From: Azotimanducus sp965220185
GTDB lineage: Bacteria > Pseudomonadota > Gammaproteobacteria > Pseudomonadales > Azotimanducaceae
Direction: 5' to 3'
Length of the DNA: 64,000 nucleotides
NCBI GenBank assembly: GCA_965220185.1
Contig: OZ244807.1
Location: forward strand, 372,001 to 436,000
Shown here: positions 42,400-51,380 of the stretch, piece after piece
Numbering within the stretch: the first letter of the stretch is position 1
How the letters are laid out: each line of letters starts with the position of its first letter
The notes under the pieces: model-generated
Seen by the model: the letters and a program-made list of their open reading frames with translations, nothing else
The model's database searches: none
What the model was told of the DNA's origin: nothing
Made by a program: the position numbers and the translations under genes

Positions 42400-43767
42400 T
42401 CAATGCCAGCCTTGTCGCCAAGCCCTGCATTCGGCGGGGTGCAAGGAAAACCGTGCGATGTTGCCCTCGTGCAGGTGCATCAGGTTGGTTTCCACGATTT
42501 CGATGAATCGTGCCTGATGCGATGGCGGCACCTGCGCCTCCGCACGCTGCCGCACCAGCGCAATTGCAGCCTTCTTGTCCATCTTCGCGCGCACCACGGA
42601 TACGACGGCCTCGTCGATCAATGCTCGGTAGCGCAGGCGAAGCGGATCAGGCTCCCCGAAGGACTGGCGCACGGCGGAGTATCGCGCACTTGATCGTTCA
42701 TAGGCCCAAACGAACACGTCACGCAATAGCTCGACGCGATTGAGTTCATAGACAGCCAGCACACCGTCAATATACGCTCGCTCTGGCACGTCAACGAACG
42801 ACAGAGGGCAAAGATTGCCGTGGATCAGCGGGATGTTGACGGCGAGCCTGGCCACCCGCTTGTTGACATCCTGGAAACCTTGCAAGTAGGCGAGATGTGC
42901 GAGTGCGAAGAAAGCTTGTTCAAAGGGGTCTTTGATCGCATCCGCAGTGTTGAGAATCGACTCGAAGCATTCTTCAATGAGCTGCGGAATTTCTAGCGGA
43001 TAGTAGACCGTGCCCTTGATGCCGACTGGCATGTTCCGCAAACGACCGCTCGCCTGCGGATCAGCGAGCAGGTTGTCCGACAAGAGCGCATGCAGATTGA
43101 GAATCGTGTATCGGTTGAAGCCGATTTCATCTGCTTGCCCGACGAGCAACTCAATCGCCGCCTTATGATTCAGAATCATCTGTGCCTCGAGCGCGTCCTT
43201 GCCATCGGCGGCTTCGCCGAACTCTATCAGGCGTTCGGTTTCGAGCAGGGAATAGGTATTGCCTTCTAAACGGCTTGAGTTCCAGGAGAGATCGATCAGC
43301 AGGCGATCATAAATCGTCCGCGCGAAGGTCCCGGCTGGACGGTCATCGCCAGGCAGGCGACCTATCTCAAGCAAATGTTGACGGACTTCCGCTGGCAAAT
43401 AGTGGGTGACGTTCGGCTGGTAGGCGTCAAGAAAAGTGCGCTGGTAGCCGACTGGTGTTCGTTGCTGAATCGGCGCCCGAACCCTGTCCCTGATTGCTCG
43501 GGCCTCCGAAGAGATATCTGGATAGAGTTCTTTCTCAGTCGGGGCGACGGCATCGCTTGATGGCGCGCGATAGCGGCGGCCTTTCCCCCGCCCTTCAGCG
43601 ATGAGCCGTTTCTGCTTTACCAAGAGCGCGAGACGACGCTGCAACATGCGCACCGGCATCTCGTGCGGCAGCCCCTCGCGAATGGCACTCACCCGCACGC
43701 TATGAGGATGTGCCGCCACGACGCTGACGATGGTGTCTAGCTCTTCTTCGGGGACCCGCCTCGGCAT
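42400..43767 (-). CDS. Fic-family protein with degenerate catalytic motif
   Basis: 455 residues: N-terminal winged helix (about residues 1-70), then a Fic domain. The active-site loop reads YLQGFQDVNKRVARL, where the canonical H-P-F-x-D-G-N-G-R has become Q-G-F-x-D-V-N-K-R, so the catalytic His is Gln. An inhibitory-helix motif, SSRLEGN (S/T-x-x-x-E-G/N), lies upstream near residue 165. The protein may be a regulator, a sensor or an inactive paralogue rather than an AMP-transferase. It lies between nusB and ribH with two AT-rich small genes, an inserted block. Confidence 0.85.
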   Translation of the reverse strand: MPRRVPEEELDTIVSVVAAHPHSVRVSAIREGLPHEMPVRMLQRRLALLVKQKRLIAEGRGKGRRYRAPSSDAVAPTEKELYPDISSEARAIRDRVRAPIQQRTPVGYQRTFLDAYQPNVTHYLPAEVRQHLLEIGRLPGDDRPAGTFARTIYDRLLIDLSWNSSRLEGNTYSLLETERLIEFGEAADGKDALEAQMILNHKAAIELLVGQADEIGFNRYTILNLHALLSDNLLADPQASGRLRNMPVGIKGTVYYPLEIPQLIEECFESILNTADAIKDPFEQAFFALAHLAYLQGFQDVNKRVARLAVNIPLIHGNLCPLSFVDVPERAYIDGVLAVYELNRVELLRDVFVWAYERSSARYSAVRQSFGEPDPLRLRYRALIDEAVVSVVRAKMDKKAAIALVRQRAEAQVPPSHQARFIEIVETNLMHLHEGNIARFSLHPAECRAWRQGWH

Positions 43768-43794
43768 GTGGTGGATTATATGTCGCTAAACGCC

Positions 43795-43850
43795 CTTATG
43801 CGACAAAAAAGCGTTTTATATGAGGCAAAAAGACTATTGTGTCGCATAAG
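43795..43850. promoter_or_regulatory. inverted repeat upstream of the degenerate Fic gene
   Basis: CTTATGCGACA (43795-43805) and TGTCGCATAAG (43840-43850) are perfect inverted copies 34 bp apart, starting 28 bp upstream of ATG 43767. A related TATGTCGC lies at 43780. The spacing suits two operator half-sites bound by a looped or dimeric regulator, perhaps the winged-helix domain of the Fic protein itself. Confidence 0.55.
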
Positions 43851-43927
43851 TGCTCGTTGGCGCACCGATATGGCATTATCAATATAAGCCCCACAACTTT
43901 CGTATATAAACCCCCTAAAATGACACT

Positions 43928-44155
43928 TTGAAGCATCCCGTGACGACAACCTTCTATATGAATCCTAGGGATCAGACAACACAACCCAACGAAGACTGGC
44001 GAAAACTCCTGCTGACCGAAGAAGAACAGGCCGCACGTATTCGTGAGAACTACCACATTGACCCTGAGACAGGGGAAATTCTGGGTGAGAAAATCACGCT
44101 GTGCCTTGGCGCGAGTTCGAAATATGTTGAGCAGATGATATGGCGCAGGCTATGA
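43928..44155 (+). CDS. small hypothetical protein, AT-rich
   Basis: 75 residues: TEEEQAARIRENYHIDPETG followed by EILGEKITLCLGAS. The HIDPETGEILGE phrase is seen in various small mobile-element proteins. It overlaps the next gene by 16 bp. No function is recognised. Confidence 0.5.
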   Translation: MKHPVTTTFYMNPRDQTTQPNEDWRKLLLTEEEQAARIRENYHIDPETGEILGEKITLCLGASSKYVEQMIWRRL

Positions 44156-44526
44156 CAAACGAAAGAAAAAAGCACGAATGCCAAGAACAATGCTTTGAGA
44201 TACTAAAATGCGTCGCGAAATGTGGCAAAGAATGCCTTATAACAAAAACAATTACTTATAGTGAACTTGACAAAAAACTCGACGAACATTTACGCGTCGG
44301 TCCGCGAAGCATTCCGAAGTACGCCTTGCAGCCAATCCTTCAATGGTGCGAAGAAAAAGGACATCCACCTATTGCCGCTCTAGTTGTACGCAAGGATACT
44401 GGAACACCCGGCATAGGTCTCCAATTGCAGAATCGCCCAGCACCAACATCCAAGGTCGAATGGCAACCCATTTGGGAACAAGTGTATCGCTTTAATTGGA
44501 GCGGCATAGAATACGGGCGGAAATGA
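44140..44526 (+). CDS. hypothetical protein, AT-rich
   Basis: 128 residues, with Cys-rich N-terminal part (HECQEQCFEILKCVAKCGKE), a helical centre (TYSELDKKLDEHL) and a C-terminal strand region (GHPPIAALVVRKDTGTPGIG, WQPIWEQVYRF). It is lower in GC than its neighbours and overlaps the preceding small gene. Family not recognised. Confidence 0.5.
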   Translation: MAQAMTNERKKHECQEQCFEILKCVAKCGKECLITKTITYSELDKKLDEHLRVGPRSIPKYALQPILQWCEEKGHPPIAALVVRKDTGTPGIGLQLQNRPAPTSKVEWQPIWEQVYRFNWSGIEYGRK

Positions 44527-44700
44527 GATAAGTGTAGGTTGTTTAACTTTCTGCAGCTAAGGCTCTGCCAACAGGGCGGTTTAGTCAGACCGCGAGTTCG
44601 CTGGCACTGGGACAGTTTCTTCCTAGTCGATGACGACGAGAGTGCTTATATCGAACGCGGTGATCAAGGCACGGAGCGGCAGCGGGAACCGATTGAATGA
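44527..44700 (+). other. open in-frame stretch after the previous stop, no clear gene
   Basis: The frame of the preceding gene stays open for 57 codons beyond its TGA, ending in VRWHWDSFFLVDDDESAYIE and a short charged tail before TGA at about 44698. It has no ATG. It could be the tail of a gene whose front was replaced by the inserted island. Confidence 0.3.
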
Positions 44701-45210
44701 TCAAGCCGGGCCATAGAGCGCAGCAAGGCTGATCATATGCGCCACGCCGTGGGCGACATCGATGCCTTTGCGCTCAACAGGCCCTTGGATTCGGGCGATG
44801 GCTTGCTCAAGCGTGTCTGTGGTCAGAACGCCAAACATGATCGGAACGCTGGTCTCAAGGGACACTTGTACTAAACCTTCCGTCGCGCCTTGGCATACAT
44901 ACTCGAAGTGCGGGGTTTCGCCGCGAACCACGACGCCGAGCGCGATGATGCCGTCATAGCTTTGAGAGCGAGCGAGCCATTTGGCGGCAATCGGCAATTC
45001 AAGACTCCCCGGTACTCGCACCACCTCGATATTCTTCTCGCTCATGCCGAGCTTTACGAGGGTGTCGATCGCGTCTTGCGTCATTTGATCGACCAATTCG
45101 CGATGAAAGAGCGCAGCGAGGATAGCGACCCTCGTGGATGTGCCAACCCCGTTCTTAAAGTCTGGATTTTGGGATAGGCCTTCTTCTGCCGAGCGCACGC
45201 TGTTCGCCAT
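44701..45210 (-). CDS. ribH: 6,7-dimethyl-8-ribityllumazine synthase RibH
   Basis: 169 residues. Conserved VVRGETPHFEYVC with catalytic His, RVPGSLELPIAAKWLARS and SVPIMFGVLTTDTLEQA. It forms lumazine in riboflavin synthesis as an icosahedral or pentameric shell. It is separated from nusB-thiL by the Fic island. Confidence 0.93.
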   Translation of the reverse strand: MANSVRSAEEGLSQNPDFKNGVGTSTRVAILAALFHRELVDQMTQDAIDTLVKLGMSEKNIEVVRVPGSLELPIAAKWLARSQSYDGIIALGVVVRGETPHFEYVCQGATEGLVQVSLETSVPIMFGVLTTDTLEQAIARIQGPVERKGIDVAHGVAHMISLAALYGPA

Positions 45211-45281
45211 GAAAAGTCAATGGCGCATCATATCAATTGCGCCCACGCCCGCAGACTCCTTACTATGCGCGGACTGAAGAG

Positions 45282-47183
45282 ATGAACGATACCTACATGA
45301 CAAGAACGCGTTTGATGTTCGCTTGCCTTGTTCCGCTGATTGGCCACGCAGCAGACATCTCATGCCCCGACCGAGACCCTGATCGCCGCGCCTTCTTTGG
45401 CGACCTGCATGTCCACACCAGCTTCTCCTTTGACGCCGCCGCCAACACCACCGGCGCCACGCCCGAAGACGCCAATCGATTCGCCAAGGGCGAAGCCATC
45501 GCCTTCTGGCCGCTCGATGATTCAGGCGAGCCTGCGGGCGCGATTCAAATTGATCGGCCGCTCGACTTTCTGGCGGTCACCGACCACGGAGAGTTCCTGG
45601 GCGAGCGCTCCATATGCCGGACGCCGGACTCGCCCGCCTATGACACAGAGTTCTGTACCACCTTTCGAAGCGATGAGCGCATCGGCATGCTCATGCTCGG
45701 CGCGGTCATCACCACCGAGACGCCGGAGCGCGTCGCCGAGATTTGCGGCGAGGACGGTTCGCAATGCCTCGACTACGCCAGAACGCCCTGGCAGAAGGTG
45801 CAGGCTGCGGCAAACGAGGCCAACGAGCCTTGCAAGTTCACGAGTTTCATCGCCTACGAATACACAGGCACGCCGATGACCTCGAACTATCACCGCAATG
45901 TGATTTTTCGTGGAGCGAGCGTGCCCGACCTGCCTGTGAGTTACATAGACGCGCCGACGGATAGCGAGCTCTGGGCGCGGCTTGACGATGTCTGCAGTGA
46001 ATCGAATACGTGCGACTACCTCACCATCCCGCACAACACCAATCTTGCCAATGGCCGCATGGCGCCATACCGTGGGGTTGGCGGCAGTCTTGCTGCCAAG
46101 CAAGGCTATGCGACCACGCGCTTAGCGCGCGAGCCCATCATGGAGATCTTTCAGCATAAGGGTGGATCGGAGTGCATCAACGGCCTCACAAGCGTGCTTG
46201 GCGCACCGGATGAGCTGTGCGCGGTGGAAGCGGTGCGGCATATGGGCGAGAAGGTTGACCTCGCCGAACTCGGCGTGAATGTATCAACGCTGCCGACAGG
46301 CTTGCCGCAAACAGCGATTACTGAAGAGTGCGCGGCTGGCGAAGTTGGGGCGGGCGGCATGCTCGGCGCAGGCTGCGTCGATGCCACCGACTTTCAGCGT
46401 TCCGCATTGCTCGTCGGGCTGCGAGAAGAGCAGGCGATCGGCCAGAATCCAATCAAGCTCGGTGTCATCGCTGCCACCGACACACATACGGCGACGCCGG
46501 GCGCGGTGTCCGAGAGCGATTGGCGAGGGGCGGTGAGTCAAGAGGCAACATCCGCCGAGCGCCTTGAGCGAGGGTTGCTGACGAGCGGCATCGACGGCAA
46601 TCCGGGCGGACTCGCTGGCATCTGGGCGGAAGAAAACACGCGCGAGGCACTATTCGACGCCATGCTCAGGCGCGAAGTGTTTGGCACTTCGGGTCCGCGA
46701 ATCCGCGTGCGGCTATTCGCGGGCTGGAATCTTGACGAAGATCTTTGTGAACGTGAGGACAGGGTCGCGGCCGTCTACAAGCAAGGCGTGCCGATGGGCG
46801 GCGACCTTGCGCCGGGAAAGGGCAAGCCGCGCATACTGGCCTATGCGGTCAAGGATCCGGCAAGCGAAGATCTCACCGACCTGCAGCTCATCAAGGGATG
46901 GGTGGATGACGATGGCAGCCTGAATAGCCAAGTGCTCGCTTTGGCGAGCGCTACGGAAGGCGAGGCGGGCCTGTGCGCTGTCTACACCGATGAGGACTTC
47001 AATCCTCGGCATTCGGCTTATTACTACCTGCGCGCCGTCGAGCCGCCGCTGAAGCGATGGCACACCTACGACTGTGATCGGCTGAGCGCAGACGAACGCC
47101 CGGCTGTGTGCAGTGATGGTCGCTATCCCGAGGAGATTCGCGAGATGGCGTGGTCTTCGCCAATCTGGTACAAGGCGCAATAA
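45282..47183 (+). CDS. DUF3604 family secreted protein (PHP-like metallohydrolase)
   Basis: 633 residues from ATG 45282, with a signal peptide ending near GHAADI. The opening RRAFFGDLHVHTSFSFDA contains a HVHTS motif typical of PHP-type phosphoesterases, with more ligands in FLAVTDHGEFLGE and VIAATDTHTATPG. DUF3604 proteins are common in marine Gammaproteobacteria and their substrate is unknown; a secreted metal-dependent hydrolase is likely. A 60-bp relic of this gene occurs at 6031-6090. Confidence 0.9.
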   Translation: MNDTYMTRTRLMFACLVPLIGHAADISCPDRDPDRRAFFGDLHVHTSFSFDAAANTTGATPEDANRFAKGEAIAFWPLDDSGEPAGAIQIDRPLDFLAVTDHGEFLGERSICRTPDSPAYDTEFCTTFRSDERIGMLMLGAVITTETPERVAEICGEDGSQCLDYARTPWQKVQAAANEANEPCKFTSFIAYEYTGTPMTSNYHRNVIFRGASVPDLPVSYIDAPTDSELWARLDDVCSESNTCDYLTIPHNTNLANGRMAPYRGVGGSLAAKQGYATTRLAREPIMEIFQHKGGSECINGLTSVLGAPDELCAVEAVRHMGEKVDLAELGVNVSTLPTGLPQTAITEECAAGEVGAGGMLGAGCVDATDFQRSALLVGLREEQAIGQNPIKLGVIAATDTHTATPGAVSESDWRGAVSQEATSAERLERGLLTSGIDGNPGGLAGIWAEENTREALFDAMLRREVFGTSGPRIRVRLFAGWNLDEDLCEREDRVAAVYKQGVPMGGDLAPGKGKPRILAYAVKDPASEDLTDLQLIKGWVDDDGSLNSQVLALASATEGEAGLCAVYTDEDFNPRHSAYYYLRAVEPPLKRWHTYDCDRLSADERPAVCSDGRYPEEIREMAWSSPIWYKAQ

Positions 47184-47199
47184 GCATAGGTATTTCGTC

Positions 47200-48942
47200 G
47201 TGCGAGTCAGTCAATTTCCACTCTTCACGCTGCGCGGCGTGCCTGCGGATGCAGACACCGTCAGCCATCGGCTGATGCTGCGCGCGGGGCTCATCAGGCA
47301 GCTGACGGCGGGCGTCTATTCGTGGCTGCCGCTTGGGGTGCGAGTGCTGCGCAAGGTCGAAGCTATCTTGCGCGAAGAACTCGACAAGGCTGGGTCGGTC
47401 GAGATTTCCATGCCGACGGTTCAGCCGCGCGAGCTTTGGGATGAATCGGGGCGCTGGGAGGATATGGGACCGGAACTCTTGCGCTTCCAGGACCGACACG
47501 AGCGCGATTCGTGCCTCGGCCCGACGCACGAGGAGGTCATCACCGATATTTTTCGCCGCGAGATTCGCAGCTATCGACAGCTTCCGTGTAATTTCTATCA
47601 GATTCAGACCAAGTTTCGCGACGAGATTCGCCCGCGCTACGGCGTCATGCGCGCGCGCGAGTTCGTGATGAAGGATGCCTATTCGTTCCACGCGAACCAG
47701 GCTTGCTTCGACAACACCTATCAGGCGATGTTCGATGCCTACAGCCGGATTCTTGATCGCACCGGGCTTGAATACCGCGCCGTTGAAGCAGATTCGGGCG
47801 CCATCGGCGGCGCGGTGTCGCATGAATTCCATGTGCTCGCGGAGTCAGGCGAAGACAGCATTGTCTTCAGCACCGAGTCCGACTACGCCGCCAACGTTGA
47901 GAAGGCGGAAGCGCTCGCGCCGCCGGGTGAGCGTGTTGCCGCTGTCGAGACGCGAAAACTGATCGATACGCCCGGCGTTCACACAATCGAAGAGCTTGTG
48001 CGGATGACTGAAATTCCCGCGAACCGCATGGTCAAGACCCTCATTGCAGCAGGCGAGAAAGGTGCCGTTGCGCTCGTTCTGCGCGGCGACCATCAACTCA
48101 ATGAGATTAAGGCGGCGAAACTCGATGGTGTCTCGTCGCCGCTTAGGCTGCTGCCTCCGGATGAAGTCAAGGATGCGTTGTGCGTTGGTATCGGCTCGCT
48201 TGGACCGGTCGGCCTTGAGGTGCCCATGTATATCGACCGCAGCGCTTGGCACCTCGCGGACTTTTCGTGCGGCGCCAATGTCGAAGAGAAGCATTTTCTC
48301 GGTGTCAATTGGGATGTGGATGTGCCGCAGGTGAGCGATGACCGGGTGGCCGACATGCGCCGCGTGGTGGAAGGCGATCCGTCGCCCGATGGCCGCGGCG
48401 AACTGAAAATGCTGCGTGGCATCGAGGCCGGGCATGTGTTTCAGCTCGGTGTCAAGTACAGCAAGGCGATGAACGCGAGCGTGCAGGACGAAACCGGCGG
48501 GCATCTCTATCCGCTCATGGGCTGCTATGGATTCGGCGTGACGAGGATCGTCGCGGCGGCGATCGAACAATGCCACGACGATGAGGGAATCGTCTGGCCG
48601 CCGAGTCTTGCGCCGTTTCAGGCGCTAGTGGTGACGCTTCAAGCTTCGCGGTCCGAGGCGGTGGCGGAAGCGGGCGAACGAATTTATGCGGCGCTCAAAG
48701 ACGGATGCGTTGAAGTCTTGATCGATGATCGCGATGAGCGCCCAGGTGTCAAGCTCGCCGATGCCGACCTTGTTGGCATTCCGTGGCGGATTGTCGTCGG
48801 GCAGCGAAACCTTGCGCAGGGCAAGGTTGAATGCGTTCAGCGCAAAGGCCGCGAGACTCGGCTTATGAGCGAGCAGGATGCGATTGCTGAAGTGCTTCGA
48901 GCAGTGAAACCTTCGTCTGCGGCCCGACGAGCATCAACTTGA
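47200..48942 (+). CDS. proS: prolyl-tRNA synthetase ProS
   Basis: About 580 residues from GTG 47200 (VRVSQFPLFTLRGVPADAD). Class II motifs: motif 1 GAG-like VYSWLPLGVRVLRKVE, motif 2 FRDEIRPRYGVMRAREFVMK, motif 3 in GCYGFGVTRIVAAA. The bacterial-type editing insertion lies between motifs 2 and 3 (ETRKLIDTPG, ADFSCGANVEEKHFLG). The C-terminal anticodon-binding domain ends near LRAVKPSS. The 3' end overlaps the convergent TlpA-like gene by 80 bp. Confidence 0.95.
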   Translation: MRVSQFPLFTLRGVPADADTVSHRLMLRAGLIRQLTAGVYSWLPLGVRVLRKVEAILREELDKAGSVEISMPTVQPRELWDESGRWEDMGPELLRFQDRHERDSCLGPTHEEVITDIFRREIRSYRQLPCNFYQIQTKFRDEIRPRYGVMRAREFVMKDAYSFHANQACFDNTYQAMFDAYSRILDRTGLEYRAVEADSGAIGGAVSHEFHVLAESGEDSIVFSTESDYAANVEKAEALAPPGERVAAVETRKLIDTPGVHTIEELVRMTEIPANRMVKTLIAAGEKGAVALVLRGDHQLNEIKAAKLDGVSSPLRLLPPDEVKDALCVGIGSLGPVGLEVPMYIDRSAWHLADFSCGANVEEKHFLGVNWDVDVPQVSDDRVADMRRVVEGDPSPDGRGELKMLRGIEAGHVFQLGVKYSKAMNASVQDETGGHLYPLMGCYGFGVTRIVAAAIEQCHDDEGIVWPPSLAPFQALVVTLQASRSEAVAEAGERIYAALKDGCVEVLIDDRDERPGVKLADADLVGIPWRIVVGQRNLAQGKVECVQRKGRETRLMSEQDAIAEVLRAVKPSSAARRAST

Positions 48943-49369
48943 CTTCGCCGCCGCGCGCGATGATCACGGTGGTTGGCAGCACGCTCGGCGTCTCATAGCC
49001 CCAAATCTCTGTAGGATTCTGCGTCAAGACCGGAAACTCAATGCCCATCTCGGCAATGTCATCTGCGAGCTCTTGACCGCTCGCGAAGTCTTCGTTGAAG
49101 CCAAGCACGCGAAATGGCTGATAGTCAGCAGATTTGGCGAGTTCGTTGAGTTCCGGGATTTCCACGCGGCAAGGCGCGCACCAGGTCGCCCAATGATTAA
49201 TGATGATGTCGGTGCGATCAAGCTCGGCGCGGGAAAGATTCTCGCCACCCGCAAATTCGACCTGAGGCCCGGCGCAGCCTGCGAGCGCGACGAGCGCCAA
49301 AAAGCATGCCATCCGCTCGGTCCAACGCAAGGAACGGCGCAGAACTTCGCCGAAGGAAATTTCGCTCAT
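48863..49369 (-). CDS. TlpA-like thioredoxin-fold lipoprotein
   Basis: 168 residues. A short N-terminal region with arginines precedes LALVALAGC, a lipobox, so the protein should be lipid-anchored to a membrane. The thioredoxin domain carries WATWCAPCRVEIPEL (active-site CxxC) and the cis-Pro region SVLPTTVIIARGG. It acts as a periplasmic thiol-disulfide reductase. Its end overlaps proS by 80 bp. An alternative start is ATG 49312, which leaves little of the positive n-region. Confidence 0.85.
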   Translation of the reverse strand: MSEISFGEVLRRSLRWTERMACFLALVALAGCAGPQVEFAGGENLSRAELDRTDIIINHWATWCAPCRVEIPELNELAKSADYQPFRVLGFNEDFASGQELADDIAEMGIEFPVLTQNPTEIWGYETPSVLPTTVIIARGGEVKLMLVGPQTKVSLLEALQQSHPARS

Positions 49370-49476
49370 CGACCTGTAATGAAGACCTCCTATAAACATT
49401 GCTCGTGCGCATTATAAGAGTTAATTTGTTGTCGCCGTGCGCAGATATTTAGCTCCTTGACTAAATTTATATAAAT

Positions 49477-49490
49477 CTATAAATTTATAG
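49477..49490. promoter_or_regulatory. AT-rich palindrome upstream of the AAA ATPase gene
   Basis: CTATAAATTTATAG is a perfect 14-bp palindrome 33 bp upstream of ATG 49524, in an AT-rich promoter region also containing TTTATATAAAT. A possible operator or -10 region. Confidence 0.4.
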
Positions 49491-49523
49491 AAATGACTAA
49501 TTACGGCTAAAAAACCTACGCAC

Positions 49524-50732
49524 ATGTCGACAATTGAAAATCCATTCAGGCCGGGCGCGGGGCATTCACCGCCATTTCTTGCTGGGCGCCGCTCAGAAAA
49601 GGAAGCATTCGACAAGCTCTTGCGCCAATCAACGATTCTTGAAAACCTTTTGCTGACAGGCTTGCGCGGGATAGGAAAAACGGTTTTGCTCGATTCACTC
49701 AAGCCCATCGCGATTGAACGAGGCTGGATCTGGGTTGGTGCCGAAATCAATGAAGCATCGAGCTTGAGCGAGCAGAACATGGCTGTGCGGCTGTGTACGG
49801 ACTTGGCGCCCGCCACATCTTCGCTCGTTGTTGGCTCGACGTCATGGCAGCCACCCGGATTTGCATCAGAGACTCTCACCCGTCACCAAACGCTCTCCTA
49901 TCATGCACTTCAAACCATCTACGAACGCACGCCTGGGCTGGTGCTCGATAAGGTGAAGGCGGTGCTCGAAGCGGGGTGGCGCGCAGTGTCTGCTGAGGGG
50001 CGAATGCGTGGACTGGTGTTTGCCTACGATGAGGCTCAAAACTTAACAGACCATGCGGGCAAAGAACAGTTCCCGCTATCGCTTCTGCTTGATGCCTTTC
50101 AATCAATTCAAAAGCAAGGCCTTCCTGTTCTGCTGGTATTGGCTGGCCTGCCAACGCTCGTGTCCAAATTGGCGGAGGCGCGCACGTTCTCTGAGCGCAT
50201 GTTCCGTTCCGTGTTCCTCAAGGGCCTCTCCGAGACCGACAGCCGCGAGGCGATTCTCAAGCCCATTGATAGCCGAGGCGGAGCAATTCGATTCACAGAG
50301 GAAAATGTGCATGCAGTCGTGAAAATGTCTGGCGGCTACCCCTATCTTATCCAGTTCATTTGTCGAGAAATCTACGACGCGTTCATGCAACGGCCGGATA
50401 GAGGCGAGCAAGCGCAAGTGCCTGTCGAAGAGATCGAGCGAAAGCTCGATGCCGACTTCTTTGCGGGCAGATGGTCGCGGCTGACGGATAGGCAAAAGGA
50501 ACTCTGCTATGCGATTGCCCGACTGCCGAGCCGCAATGATGAATTTAGCGTGCAGGAGATCGTTGAGGAGTCCGCCAAGTCGCTTGAGAAGAGTTTTGGA
50601 AGCAGCCAGACGAGCCAGCTATTGGCCGCGCTCGGCAAGCAAGGATTGATCTTCAAGAACCGGCACGGCAGGTACGCTTTCGCAATCCCCATGTTCAGCG
50701 CCTTTGTTCGGCGGCAGTCGCGTGAGATGTGA
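49524..50732 (+). CDS. AAA ATPase (Orc1/Cdc6-like, possible mobile-element accessory)
   Basis: 402 residues. P-loop LLTGLRGIGKTVLLD near residue 45, Walker B FAYDEAQNL near 168, sensor-like VLLVLAGLPTLVSKL, then GYPYLIQFICREIYDA and a C-terminal winged-helix section (GKQGLIFKNRHGRYAFAIPM). The plan matches the archaeal-type ATPase/Orc1-like STAND group often found singly in bacterial chromosomes. Function is not established; a stress or defence role is a guess. It is followed by 650 bp of mobile-element debris. Confidence 0.75.
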   Translation: MSTIENPFRPGAGHSPPFLAGRRSEKEAFDKLLRQSTILENLLLTGLRGIGKTVLLDSLKPIAIERGWIWVGAEINEASSLSEQNMAVRLCTDLAPATSSLVVGSTSWQPPGFASETLTRHQTLSYHALQTIYERTPGLVLDKVKAVLEAGWRAVSAEGRMRGLVFAYDEAQNLTDHAGKEQFPLSLLLDAFQSIQKQGLPVLLVLAGLPTLVSKLAEARTFSERMFRSVFLKGLSETDSREAILKPIDSRGGAIRFTEENVHAVVKMSGGYPYLIQFICREIYDAFMQRPDRGEQAQVPVEEIERKLDADFFAGRWSRLTDRQKELCYAIARLPSRNDEFSVQEIVEESAKSLEKSFGSSQTSQLLAALGKQGLIFKNRHGRYAFAIPMFSAFVRRQSREM

Positions 50733-50824
50733 AAAGATGAGTGAGCGTCCTATCCGATTAATTTTGAAGCCCGCGCCGAATTGATTGCTGACGAAGCCGA
50801 TGTCACTCGCGCACTTAAAGACTC

Positions 50825-50991
50825 CTAGGAGTCCGCGCCGTAGGAATTCGCGGCTGCAAATCCGCTTCCACTCGCCCCTTTGAACGCTCGATTTCGTCAA
50901 ATATGACCCGATATTATCCTCAATCGACCGCTCAAAGGGACGGCGGAATCGAATTTTCGCTTGCGCAACTTCCTACGGCGCAGGCTCCTAG
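50825..50991 (-). mobile_element. 167-bp miniature inverted-repeat element, copy 1
   Basis: It begins and ends with CTAG and has terminal inverted repeats of about 22 bp (CTAGGAGYCTGCGCCGTAGG). The copy at 59475-59641 is the same length in the opposite orientation and differs at only three positions. A second internal inverted repeat (CCTTTGAGCG with CGTTCAAAGG) lets the whole element fold. It cannot encode protein. Left of it, 50733-50824 shows nothing; the region to 51050 is also empty. Confidence 0.85.
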
Positions 50992-51078
50992 TTTCAACTT
51001 GCAAGTGCAACGCTCTAGAAGTTAACAAGGGCCGGGTGGGGTAACATCCTCCGGTCAGCTACACGATTGGAGGCTTGC

Positions 51079-51294
51079 CATGGCAAAGAGCTACACCCAC
51101 CTGACCCCGGAGGAGAGATACTCACATCAAGAAGCGCCAGGACATTCGGGAATCCCTGTGCTGGGGCACGCGGGGCGGAAGCCGGTTCAACACCACAACC
51201 GCCACAAGGCAAGCTCTTGGATGCCAGGACAGCAGTTAACCCCACCCGCGACCCGCTCACCCGGGCCTGCCCGCTGAATACGCAGAAAGTACAT
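51079..51294 (+). pseudogene. IS30-family transposase remnant
   Basis: MAKSYTHLTPEERY is the common N-terminus of IS30 transposases. After this the sequence crumbles into different frames (IKKRQDIRESLCWGTRGG is in another). No core domain remains. Confidence 0.55.
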
Positions 51295-51310
51295 TAGGAG
51301 ACCTTTCTAT

Positions 51311-51336
51311 TTTACTATTAAAGAGTAAAGTATAAT
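51311..51336 (+). promoter_or_regulatory. promoter/operator of the canonical Fic gene
   Basis: TTTACT (51311-51316) and AGTAAA (51324-51329) form an inverted repeat just before TATAAT (51331-51336), a perfect -10. The repeat occupies the -10/-35 spacer, a likely repressor site. The GTG start is at 51381. Confidence 0.5.
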
Positions 51337-51380
51337 AAAAGTGCGACTCCGGCTCCACCTTCCTTAAGGGCAATAAACAA

